This document shows, piece by piece, positions 1 to 5,743 of a stretch of 5,743 bases of DNA. Location: assembly GCA_947626705.1 (NCBI GenBank), contig CANQTJ010000094.1, positions 1 through 5,743 of the forward strand, written 5' to 3'. Positions within the stretch are counted from its first letter, which is position 1, and the number at the start of each line of letters is the position of its first letter. The position numbers were made by a program, and so were the translations under genes. The notes beneath the pieces were generated by a model. It was not told the DNA's origin. It worked only from the letters and a program-made list of their open reading frames with translations, and made no database searches. The stretch is from an uncultured Clostridia bacterium (lineage in GTDB: Bacteria > Bacillota > Clostridia > TANB77 > CAG-508).

Positions 1-941
1 ATCATTATACCTAACTTATCACATAATTTCCTACACAAATATAATCCTATTCCGGTAGACTTTTTATTCAACAATCTACCATTTGTCCCTGTAAATCCTT
101 TTTCAAAAACTCTAGCAACTTCTCCATTGTCAATACCTATTCCATTATCTTTTATATACAAAGTAACATTTTCTCTATATTGCTTTGCATAAATTTCTAT
201 TTCAGAATATTGCTCCTTTTTTCTATATTTTATACTATTTTGAATAATTTGATTTATAATAAATATAATCCATTTACTATCCGTATTTACATATAAATCT
301 AAATTGTGCGTTTTTATAAAAATTTTTTCTCCAATTAAAACTGATTTATTCTTTTTAATACATTCATTAACTATATCCTCTAATTTACTCTTTTTTATAT
401 AATAATCTTTATCCACAGTATTACTTCTAGCATAGTATAATGCTTGTTCTATATAATTTTCTATCTTTTGTAATTCTTCATCTATACTTTTTGTTGTTTC
501 TGTTTTATTATTTTCTATAATCATTTTACTTGTTGCTAATGGTGTTTTTATTTCATGAATCCACATTTCTATATACTCTTTATAGTCTTGTTGTACATAT
601 TTATATTTGTTTACATTTTCTAGCATTGATTTATCTATTTGTTCTAATGTTTCCTTAAATATTTTTCCTTCTGTAAAGTTAGGTTTGTTTATAATTTCTG
701 TAATTAAATATTTATCTTCTAATTCATTTAACATATTAATTGTGCTTTTATAAAATTTATTTTTTATTACATATTCTATTATAATTGAAATACAATATAA
801 TCCTAAAATAGTTATTGGAATATAGATTTTTATAAATTTTCCATAAGGATATGCTAATAAAAATATTTCTATTGTTATAATACCAAATGTAATTATAGAT
901 ATTTGTAATATTTTATCTTTTATAAAACTGCTAAATTTCAT
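1..941 (-). CDS. BceS/GraS-type intramembrane-sensing histidine kinase (3' end cut by window)
   Basis: Membrane sensor kinase that would phosphorylate the response regulator encoded just upstream. The frame is open from the ATG at 941-939 to the left edge: 313 residues, with perhaps 20 missing. Two hydrophobic helices (about residues 14-31 and 38-57) are joined by a loop of only a few residues, so there is no extracellular sensor domain. The H-box is WIHEIKTPL, with phospho-acceptor His129; Trp before the His and KTP after it are typical of the BceS/GraS class. The ATPase domain shows the N-box (QIIQNSIKY, Asn235), G1 (DNGIGI, 265-270), F-box (FEKGF, 279-283) and G2 (TGIGLYL, 296-302), all intact. 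AGAGGAG lies 12 nt before the ATG. Known family members sense through a partner BceAB-type transporter, so one may lie off the left edge; that is inference. The class call is firm, the ligand unknown. Confidence 0.93.
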   Translation of the reverse strand, partial: MKFSSFIKDKILQISIITFGIITIEIFLLAYPYGKFIKIYIPITILGLYCISIIIEYVIKNKFYKSTINMLNELEDKYLITEIINKPNFTEGKIFKETLEQIDKSMLENVNKYKYVQQDYKEYIEMWIHEIKTPLATSKMIIENNKTETTKSIDEELQKIENYIEQALYYARSNTVDKDYYIKKSKLEDIVNECIKKNKSVLIGEKIFIKTHNLDLYVNTDSKWIIFIINQIIQNSIKYRKKEQYSEIEIYAKQYRENVTLYIKDNGIGIDNGEVARVFEKGFTGTNGRLLNKKSTGIGLYLCRKLCDKLGIM

Positions 942-1006
942 CTTTATATATTTCTCCTCTAATATAATCAAATATTTCTAAAACAAGTATTAAATTAATT
1001 TTTTAT

Positions 1007-1678
1007 TTAAGATTTTAATATATATCCTTGTCCTCTTTTTGTTTCTAATAATTCTTTTAAGTTTAGTTCTTCTAATTTATTTCTTAATCTAGTTATATTT
1101 ACAGTTAAAGTATTGTCATCAATAAAACTTTCACTTTCCCATAAATAATCCATAATTTCTTCTCTTGAAACAATTTTATTTCTTTTTTCTGTTAAATATT
1201 TTAATATTTTTATTTCATTTTTAGTTAATTCTATTTCTTTATCATTTTTTGATATTGTGCTATTAGATAAGTTTATTGTAAAATCTTGTGCATTAATTTT
1301 ATCTTGTATATTTCCCATATTACTTCTTCTTAATAAAGAACTTGTTTTTGCTAGTAATATTTGAATATTAAAAGGTTTCGTAATATAATGATCTGCTCCA
1401 TAGTTTATACTTAATAGTTCATCTATTTCATCGTTTCTACTTGTTATTATGATAATTGGAACATTTGATTGTTTTCGAATTTCTTTACATATATATTGCC
1501 CATCTGCACTAGGTAAATTAATGTCTAATAATATTAAGTCTGGATTTGCATTTATTATATCTTGTATTGTATTATCAAATTTTTTTAGTGATTCTGCTTT
1601 ATATCCATTATTATTGAAAAATATTTCTATTTCGTTTCTTAATTTATCATCATCTTCTACTATTAATATTTTTTGCAT
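1007..1678 (-). CDS. OmpR/PhoB-family response regulator (BceR/GraR-like)
   Basis: Cytoplasmic transcription factor, 223 residues, full length for the family. The receiver domain (about 1-118) has the acidic pocket VEDDD (residues 7-11), phospho-acceptor Asp52 (LILLDINLP), Thr79 and the conserved Lys101-Pro102. A winged-helix DNA-binding domain follows (about 127-222), with recognition-helix sequence DDNTLTVNITRLRNKL and the C-terminal hairpin GQGYIL. The start is fixed by an almost perfect AAGGAGGAG five nt upstream. The gene begins 19 bp after the stop of the glycosidase and is followed 65 bp later by the cognate kinase gene, so the three are probably co-transcribed. In related systems such a regulator activates its own operon or a neighbouring BceAB transporter operon. 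Pairing with the BceS-like kinase is inferred from adjacency. Confidence 0.95.
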   Translation of the reverse strand: MQKILIVEDDDKLRNEIEIFFNNNGYKAESLKKFDNTIQDIINANPDLILLDINLPSADGQYICKEIRKQSNVPIIIITSRNDEIDELLSINYGADHYITKPFNIQILLAKTSSLLRRSNMGNIQDKINAQDFTINLSNSTISKNDKEIELTKNEIKILKYLTEKRNKIVSREEIMDYLWESESFIDDNTLTVNITRLRNKLEELNLKELLETKRGQGYILKS

Positions 1679-1683
1679 TATTA

Positions 1684-1692
1684 CTCCTCCTT
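1684..1692 (-). promoter_or_regulatory. Strong Shine-Dalgarno of the response-regulator gene
   Basis: AAGGAGGAG on the minus strand sits inside the 19-bp gap after the tandem stops (TAA TGA, 1700-1695) of the upstream glycosidase gene. The gap leaves no room for a separate promoter with a leader, which supports co-transcription of the two genes. Confidence 0.8.
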
Positions 1693-1697
1693 GTTCA

Positions 1698-2942
1698 TTA
1701 TATAGTAATTTCTTTATTATCTATAGCTTTTCTTTTAATATTTAATTTGTTTAATCCTTCTTTTACATATTTATTTCTCATAAAATATTTCCAAACCGTA
1801 CCATTTAGGTAATTCTCTATCATTATTAACTCTATTCCTTTATCTATTCCAATATATTCTTTAGCAACCCATATTTTTTCTCCTTCTAAGTTATATGAGT
1901 CTTTAAATCCATATTTTCCCCATAATTTAGGTATTTGATTATAATAATATTCCATTGCTTTAATACTGTCTTGTGGTGTAAATACTATTGAGCCTATTGC
2001 ACCACAAGGAGGAATTGTTCCGTCATTATCTATATCTAGTTGTATTTCACAAGGTTTAGCTCCTAAAGCAACATATCCTTTTGGTGCAACACAAGATGTT
2101 AGTCCCCATGAGTTTTCTCCATAAGTTTTAAATTTTTTGCTATTATCTATACAATATTCTTTATTTGCTTTAGTGGCTTTAATAGAATTTTCAAACCAAT
2201 CTATTCCGTCCAAATCTTTTGTATTTCTAAAATCTATCCATGCGTGAGAAAATTGATATGTAAATAATGTTCCACAATATGTATAAATTATATCTTTTAT
2301 TTTTTTATAGTCTGTTTTTTTTCTTTTGAACTCATAATACATACTAGTATCAATTGGATATGTTGGTGAGCTTACTCCTAATACATATAACATTAATTGT
2401 TCTGCATACATATCCCAACTTCCCCAAAATCCTTTTTCTGGTGTAAATCCCATATAAAATAGATTATTATTTTTATTTCTATACCAATCCCAATTTATTT
2501 TTTTATATAAAATTTCTGCTTTTTCTTTTATATTTCCTCCAAAATATTCACCTGCTGTTATAGCTCCACATATAAAGATTGCTGTATCAATTATTGAAAT
2601 TTCACAATTCCATTCTCTTTTTCCATTTTTCATATTTACAAAATGATAATAAAAACCGTTTTGTCCTTCTACATTGTTTATAAATGTTTCTAATGTTAAG
2701 TCTGCTCTTTTATAGGCTTTTTTATAGCTAATCCAATTATGTTTTACTCCAATGACTAATGCTGCTAGTCCATATCCAACTGATGCAATACTTGCTATAT
2801 CTTTTGCTATTGCTGTTTTATCTTTTATTAATCCAAATCCTTTGCTATTCTTATCAGTATTTGCTTCTTGTATAAAAAAATTGTAACATTTTTTTAATTC
2901 TCTATTTAACAATTTTTTACCATAACATTTTATAATTCTCAT
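1698..2942 (-). CDS. Glucoamylase-like / GH144-family glycosidase, no signal peptide
   Basis: 414 residues that look like the PF10091 'glucoamylase-like' fold, shared by GH144 endo-beta-1,2-glucanases and a domain of cyclic beta-1,2-glucan synthases; I recognise it from motifs, not a search. In order: SIASVGYGLAA (51-61), YYHFVN (98-103), IDTAIFICG (118-126), SWDMYAEQLMLY (175-186), FSHAWIDFRN (231-240), SWGLTSC (278-284), NDGTIPP with FTPQDS (306-326), LWGKYGF (340-346) and YIGIDKG with MIENY (363-378). Asp119 and Glu181 are candidate active-site acids by position, unproven. The expected reaction is hydrolysis of beta-1,2-glucan or a related glucan; the true substrate is unknown. The N-terminus is basic with no hydrophobic segment, and the upstream frame has no other ATG before a stop, so the enzyme looks cytoplasmic, unlike the usual secreted members. 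GGAG lies 7 nt upstream. It heads the operon with the two-component genes. Confidence 0.85.
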   Translation of the reverse strand: MRIIKCYGKKLLNRELKKCYNFFIQEANTDKNSKGFGLIKDKTAIAKDIASIASVGYGLAALVIGVKHNWISYKKAYKRADLTLETFINNVEGQNGFYYHFVNMKNGKREWNCEISIIDTAIFICGAITAGEYFGGNIKEKAEILYKKINWDWYRNKNNNLFYMGFTPEKGFWGSWDMYAEQLMLYVLGVSSPTYPIDTSMYYEFKRKKTDYKKIKDIIYTYCGTLFTYQFSHAWIDFRNTKDLDGIDWFENSIKATKANKEYCIDNSKKFKTYGENSWGLTSCVAPKGYVALGAKPCEIQLDIDNDGTIPPCGAIGSIVFTPQDSIKAMEYYYNQIPKLWGKYGFKDSYNLEGEKIWVAKEYIGIDKGIELIMIENYLNGTVWKYFMRNKYVKEGLNKLNIKRKAIDNKEITI

Positions 2943-3005
2943 AAAATCACTCCATAAAAAAATTTTTTCAAAACAAATTTTAAAATATAAAGTTTAGTTA
3001 AATTA

Positions 3006-3034
3006 ATTATACAATTTCAAGAATAGATTATCAA
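3006..3034 (-). promoter_or_regulatory. Predicted sigma-A-type promoter of the glycosidase/two-component operon
   Basis: On the minus strand a -35 TTGATA (3034-3029, 5 of 6 consensus) is followed by exactly 17 bp and a perfect -10 TATAAT (3011-3006). The predicted start near 2999 gives a leader of about 57 nt before the ATG at 2942. TATAAT alone is common in such AT-rich DNA; the paired -35 at ideal spacing is what makes this convincing. Confidence 0.68.
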
Positions 3035-3053
3035 AGGTATTTTTTATTAGTAA

Positions 3054-3070
3054 TGTAAAAATTTTCTACA
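3054..3070. promoter_or_regulatory. Near-palindrome TGTA-N9-TACA upstream of the operon promoter
   Basis: The 17 bp TGTAAAAATTTTCTACA form an inverted repeat with 7 of 8 pairs matching around a central T. It starts 20 bp upstream of the -35 box of the minus-strand promoter, a place where an activating response regulator could bind. A further TGTA half-site sits at 3081-3084. The sequence match is seen; the operator role is inference, and AT-rich spacers produce such palindromes by chance. Confidence 0.3.
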
Positions 3071-3103
3071 AATTCATTTATGTATAACTTTTTAAAATAT
3101 GTT

Positions 3104-3109
3104 TATAAT
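3104..3109 (+). promoter_or_regulatory. Possible -10 element for the DUF1540 gene
   Basis: A perfect TATAAT lies 72 bp before the plus-strand ATG at 3181, but the hexamer 17 bp upstream (TGTATA) matches only 3 of 6 positions of a -35. A weak or activator-dependent promoter, or a sporulation sigma factor elsewhere in the spacer, are alternatives. Confidence 0.25.
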
Positions 3110-3125
3110 ATTTTATATAAAGGAC

Positions 3126-3144
3126 AATATAAAATTTTTATATT
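3126..3144 (+). repeat. 19-bp perfect palindrome in the leader of the DUF1540 gene
   Basis: AATATAAAA-T-TTTTATATT is perfectly self-complementary around one central base and ends 24 bp before the Shine-Dalgarno at 3169. It could be a repressor site or a weak leader hairpin. All pairs are A-T, so chance is a real alternative. Confidence 0.35.
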
Positions 3145-3168
3145 TATGTCAAAATTGTTTATAACATT

Positions 3169-3173
3169 GGAGG
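3169..3173 (+). promoter_or_regulatory. Shine-Dalgarno deciding the start of the DUF1540 gene
   Basis: GGAGG with 7 nt to the ATG at 3181. This consensus site, inside an otherwise T/A-only spacer, is strong support that the 54-codon frame is translated. Confidence 0.8.
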
Positions 3174-3180
3174 TACAAAA

Positions 3181-3345
3181 ATGGAAAATAAACAAAAAAT
3201 ATGTTGTACAGTTGGTAGCTGTAAATATAATGATAGTAGTGATGGACGTTGCACTTTAAATGAAATTATTGTTACACCAAATCAAGGTTGTGATACAAAA
3301 GAACCAGATGAGTCAAAATGCTCAAGCTATGAATATGATTATTAA
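3181..3345 (+). CDS. DUF1540 small cysteine-rich protein
   Basis: 54 residues, the only plus-strand gene in the window. The pattern of Cys9-x4-Cys14, then KYN, Cys24, the stretch NEIIVTP (28-34), and a final Cys47 followed by Ser-Ser-Tyr is that of the DUF1540 family, whose consensus I recall as C-x-V-x2-C-x-Y-N ... C ... I-x-V ... C-x-T/S-F/Y. Two extra cysteines (Cys8, Cys37) bring the total to six, which suggests metal binding or disulfides; neither is proven. DUF1540 proteins are widespread in clostridia and bacilli, often one or two domains in 50-110 residues, with no assigned function I know of. There is no signal peptide or membrane segment. It is a single-gene unit: divergent from the glycosidase operon and convergent with the VanY gene, ending 11 bp before a hairpin terminator. 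Confidence 0.88.
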   Translation: MENKQKICCTVGSCKYNDSSDGRCTLNEIIVTPNQGCDTKEPDESKCSSYEYDY

Positions 3346-3356
3346 TTAAATTTATT

Positions 3357-3399
3357 ATAAAATGACGTTAATATCAATTTATATTTAACGTCATTTTAT
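3357..3399. terminator. Bidirectional terminator between convergent genes
   Basis: A perfect inverted repeat of 15 bp (3357-3371 with 3385-3399; core AATGACGTTAA / TTAACGTCATT) around a 13-nt loop. It is flanked by A-run and T-run arms, so either strand ends in a U-rich tail; the plus strand continues TTTTATTTG. It ends the DUF1540 transcript, whose stop is at 3345, and the VanY transcript. The right arm contains the TGA stop (3393-3391) and the final Lys codon of the VanY gene, so hairpin and coding end overlap. Confidence 0.85.
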
Positions 3400-4182
3400 T
3401 TGTATTTGTTCTTCTGTATTATTTTTTATATTATTCTCTTTTAAAAATTCAATATATTCTTCTAAACAATATCCTTTTTCTTTTATTATCATTGCATCTT
3501 TAATCCCTACATATCTATAATGCCATGGCTCATAGTTAATTTTAGTAATTTCTTTTTTATCTGTTGGATATCTTAAAATAAAACCATATTCATAGCAATG
3601 TTCCATTAACCATTTTTGTACTTGTGTAGTTTCTTGCTTTTCATCTAAAATTTGATATTTTCTATCTACTATATCTACTGATAGTCCTAACTCGTGTTCA
3701 CTAGTTCCTGGTATAGTAACCCAAAGTGCTGCTTTTTCTTCTGCAACTTGTTGTGAATATCCTTTTCTTTTATATTCCTTTATTTTATTGTTAAAAAGAT
3801 TTTTTTGATATTCTGGTGTTCTATATGCTGAACATATTATTGGATCTAGTCCTTGCTTTCTTGCATCTAGTAGCATTTGTTCTATTGCTTCCTTTATTCT
3901 TACATCTACTTTCCATTTTTCTTCTATTGTTACAGTTTGTACATTATATTGTTCTGGAATAGGATTTTGTTTGTTTACTAAAATTAAATTCCAATCTGTT
4001 ATATAACTGTCAATTACTTTTTCTTCAACTACATTTTCTTTTGTTATATTTTCTTCTGTAAATTGTTGTAAAGCAACTTCTACTTCTTTTCTTTGTTTAT
4101 TATTTCTATATAGGTTATATGTATTTATAATTATAAAGATTATTATAATTATTATTAATATTTCATATATTTTCCTTTTCAT
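3391..4182 (-). CDS. Membrane-anchored VanY-type D-alanyl-D-alanine carboxypeptidase (M15B)
   Basis: 263 residues. An N-terminal membrane anchor (about 8-20, almost all Ile) is followed by a charged linker and the zinc peptidase domain (about 60-243), placing the active site outside the membrane. The motifs of the VanY/LdcB group (PF02557) are complete: SAYRTPEYQ (118-126, substrate-contacting Arg121), the zinc motif SEHELGLSVD (161-170, ligands His163 and Asp170), and EPWHYRYVG (218-226, catalytic Glu218 and third ligand His221). The expected reaction is removal of the terminal D-Ala from peptidoglycan stem peptides; some relatives act as L,D-carboxypeptidases on tetrapeptides, which the sequence cannot settle. 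No vanHAX-like resistance genes are next to it, so a housekeeping wall role is more likely than vancomycin resistance. AGGA lies six nt before the ATG; I find no convincing promoter just upstream. The 3' end lies inside the shared terminator. Confidence 0.92.
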   Translation of the reverse strand: MKRKIYEILIIIIIIFIIINTYNLYRNNKQRKEVEVALQQFTEENITKENVVEEKVIDSYITDWNLILVNKQNPIPEQYNVQTVTIEEKWKVDVRIKEAIEQMLLDARKQGLDPIICSAYRTPEYQKNLFNNKIKEYKRKGYSQQVAEEKAALWVTIPGTSEHELGLSVDIVDRKYQILDEKQETTQVQKWLMEHCYEYGFILRYPTDKKEITKINYEPWHYRYVGIKDAMIIKEKGYCLEEYIEFLKENNIKNNTEEQIQIK

Positions 4183-4255
4183 ATTTTTTCCTATCTTTTT
4201 TATTTACATATTTTTTTTACATATTAATTTTATCATAAAATATACAAAAAGGAAA

Positions 4256-4283
4256 TAGCTCACTAATAAATATTAGTGAACTA
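4256..4283 (-). terminator. Likely terminator of the copper ATPase transcript
   Basis: A near-perfect palindrome: 9 bp TCACTAATA (4260-4268) pair with TATTAGTGA (4271-4279), then one mismatch and 3 more pairs (4256-4258 with 4281-4283). On the minus strand it is followed by a U-rich run (TTTCCTTTTTG), as in an intrinsic terminator. It lies about 90 bp past the ATPase stop and before the VanY start. The small loop and AT-rich stem also allow a reading as a protein-binding palindrome. Confidence 0.5.
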
Positions 4284-4295
4284 GTTTACTTTATA

Positions 4296-4349
4296 GTTAC
4301 ACTTCATAATTTTAAATTTTTTATTAAGATACTAACTGTGAATTGTAAC
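4296..4349. repeat. Widely spaced imperfect inverted repeat in the ATPase-VanY spacer
   Basis: GTTACACTTCA (4296-4306) and TGAATTGTAAC (4339-4349) are inverted copies matching at 10 of 11 positions, separated by 32 bp. It lies upstream of the VanY gene and downstream of the ATPase stop. It could be a long-loop hairpin, a paired binding site or chance; no function can be assigned. Confidence 0.35.
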
Positions 4350-4375
4350 ACTTTATATTAATAATTATAATTTTT

Positions 4376-5743
4376 TTATTTATCTAAATTAAAGTTCAAT
4401 TTTTTTAATCTTAAAGTATTTAATATAACAGTAATACTGCTAAATACCATAGCAATACTTGCTATCATTGGATTAATTGAAATTCCAATTGGTTTTAATA
4501 ATCCAATAGCAATAGGAATCATTAAAATATTATAAAAAAACGCCCAAAATAAATTTTGCTTAATATTTCTAATTGTTTTTTTACTAATATTAATTAAATT
4601 TAAAATACTTTTTAAATCATTTTTTGTTAAAATTACATCTGATGAATCCATTGCAATATCAGTTCCACTATTTACACTAACTCCTATATCTGAACTTGCA
4701 AGTGCTGGGCTATCATTTATTCCATCTCCACACATCATTACATATCTGTTTTCTTGTTTTAAGTCTTTTATTGTTTTTGCTTTTTCTGATGGTATAACAT
4801 TAGCAATTATTTTTGTTATTCCTATATCTTTTGCAATTTTTTCAGCTGTTTCTTTATTATCTCCTGTTAGCATAATTGTTTGTATTTTATTTTTGTTTAA
4901 AGTACTTATTACTTCTTTTGTATTTTCTCTGACAATGTCATTTACTCCTATAAGAGCAATTACTTCTTTATCTTTTACTGCGTATATTATACTATTTCCG
5001 TTTTCAGCTAATTTCTTTTCATCTTCTAAATGATTGTTGTGTATTTCATATTTTTCAAGTATTTTTGCATTTCCTAAGATAAATTTTTCATTTTCTATTT
5101 TTCCTATTATTCCATAACCTGCTATATTTTCAAATTCTTCTACTTTTAGTATTTGCATTTTATTTTGTTCTATATAATCTGTAAATGCTTTTCCAATAGG
5201 GTGTGTTGATTTGCTTTCTATGCTACCAATTAGTTGTAATAGTTGTTTATCGTCCATACAGCTATAATTTAGTATTTCAGCAATCTTTAATTTTCCATAA
5301 GTTAATGTTCCAGTTTTGTCAAATACTATTGTATTTACTTTTTGTGCATTTTCTAATATTTCACTTTTCTTTACTAATATTCCATTACTTGCACACAATC
5401 CTTCACTTACAACAATAGCAAGTGGCGTTGCAAGTCCTAAACTACAAGGACAAGCTACAACTAATACAGTAACAAATGACGTTATGGCTACTTCAAAGCT
5501 TTGCCCAATTAATAAATAAACTAAAAAAGTAATTATTGCAATGGCAATTACACTAGGTACAAAATATCCTGATACAATATCCGCTATTTTAGCAATTGGC
5601 GCTTTTGTATTACTTGCTTCTATTACTAATCTTACAATTTCTGATATTGTAGACTCTTTTCCTATTCTCTCTGCTTTATATTCAATATATCCATCATAAT
5701 TCATACTTCCTGCAATTACTTTATTTCCTATTTCTTTTGATAC
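4376..5743 (-). CDS. copA: CopA-type Cu(+)-exporting P1B-ATPase (5' end cut by window)
   Basis: ATP-driven heavy-metal exporter in the cytoplasmic membrane. 455 residues are visible; the N-terminal part (metal-binding domain(s), first helices, most of the actuator domain) is beyond the right edge. Numbering from the edge: the end of the actuator domain (1-45), two helices with the transport motif CPC (98-100), phosphorylation motif DKTGTLT with Asp142, the P1B-specific His-Pro (181-182), TGDN (293-296), GDGIND (339-344), and two last helices. Tyr-Asn in the penultimate helix (FYN) and MVFSSITVILN in the last match the copper(I) subgroup pattern, so Cu(+) (perhaps Ag(+)) is preferred over Zn/Cd. 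An ATG at 5704-5702 is internal: the frame stays open to the edge through actuator-domain sequence (KVIAGSMNYDG). CsoR/CopY or CopZ genes, if any, are off the window. Confidence 0.94.
   Translation of the reverse strand, partial: VSKEIGNKVIAGSMNYDGYIEYKAERIGKESTISEIVRLVIEASNTKAPIAKIADIVSGYFVPSVIAIAIITFLVYLLIGQSFEVAITSFVTVLVVACPCSLGLATPLAIVVSEGLCASNGILVKKSEILENAQKVNTIVFDKTGTLTYGKLKIAEILNYSCMDDKQLLQLIGSIESKSTHPIGKAFTDYIEQNKMQILKVEEFENIAGYGIIGKIENEKFILGNAKILEKYEIHNNHLEDEKKLAENGNSIIYAVKDKEVIALIGVNDIVRENTKEVISTLNKNKIQTIMLTGDNKETAEKIAKDIGITKIIANVIPSEKAKTIKDLKQENRYVMMCGDGINDSPALASSDIGVSVNSGTDIAMDSSDVILTKNDLKSILNLINISKKTIRNIKQNLFWAFFYNILMIPIAIGLLKPIGISINPMIASIAMVFSSITVILNTLRLKKLNFNLDK

Noticed and set aside
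1449..1745. Open frame of 98 codons on the plus strand
   Set aside because: It lies opposite the response-regulator gene, has no ribosome-binding site, and encodes a low-complexity Ser/Ile/Phe string: an antisense shadow of A-rich coding DNA.
3091..3117. AT-only hairpin (TAAAATAT with ATATTTTA, 7-nt loop) overlapping the possible -10
   Set aside because: Eight A-T pairs in a nearly G+C-free spacer are expected by chance and would be barely stable.
3391..3393. TGA at the end of the VanY gene as a recoded Trp codon
   Set aside because: Trp is TGG throughout; reading through TGA would add only two codons before TAA; the protein is already complete.
4120..4160. ATT/ATA repeat tract coding an Ile run, as a phase-variable microsatellite
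   Set aside because: The repeats are irregular with no pure mono- or dinucleotide run of notable length; a membrane anchor in AT-rich DNA explains them.
4286..4312. Eight-codon minus-strand frame in the ATPase-VanY spacer, as a leader peptide
   Set aside because: No ribosome-binding site precedes it and no attenuator-like pair of hairpins follows; frames this short occur by chance.
5203..5519. Two overlapping plus-strand open frames of 71 and 67 codons
   Set aside because: Both are opposite the conserved phosphorylation and CPC region of the copper ATPase and have no family features or ribosome-binding site.
5702..5704. ATG as the start of the copper ATPase
   Set aside because: The frame continues upstream to the window edge with recognisable actuator-domain sequence, so this Met is internal and the gene is truncated only by the window.

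Overview
The window is very AT-rich (by eye about a quarter G+C), with AGA/AAA-heavy codon use, strong GGAGG ribosome-binding sites, a DUF1540 mini-protein and a VanY-type peptidase. Together these point to a low-GC Gram-positive bacterium, most likely a clostridial Firmicute; I cannot name the genus. Five of the six genes are on the minus strand, and the two at the edges are cut by the window. The genetic code looks standard: Trp is TGG, and stops are TAA and one TGA. I see no rRNA, tRNA, CRISPR array, insertion sequence or prophage gene.

Left half (1-3034, minus strand, transcribed right to left): a good sigma-A-type promoter (about 3034-3006) leads into a 414-residue protein of the glucoamylase-like/GH144 family (endo-beta-1,2-glucanase-like). 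It is followed after only 19 bp by an OmpR-family response regulator, and after a further 65 bp by a BceS/GraS-type intramembrane-sensing histidine kinase that runs off the left edge. I read these as one transcription unit. In known Bce/Gra modules such a kinase and regulator control a BceAB-type ABC transporter that detoxifies cell-wall-active peptides; one could lie past the left edge but is not visible.

Middle (2943-3400): a 238-bp divergent spacer carries the promoter and several AT-rich palindromes. A 54-codon Cys-rich DUF1540 gene follows on the plus strand. It ends at a 15-bp-stem hairpin shared with the convergent gene to its right.

Right half (3391-5743, minus strand): a membrane-anchored VanY/M15B D,D-carboxypeptidase that trims cell-wall stem peptides, then a 193-bp spacer with a terminator-like hairpin and a second inverted repeat, then the C-terminal two thirds or so of a CopA-type Cu(+)-exporting P1B ATPase running off the right edge.

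Most of the content concerns the cell envelope: sensing, peptidoglycan trimming, glucan cleavage and metal export. The least ordinary arrangement is the signal-peptide-less GH144-like enzyme placed at the head of a Bce-type two-component operon.
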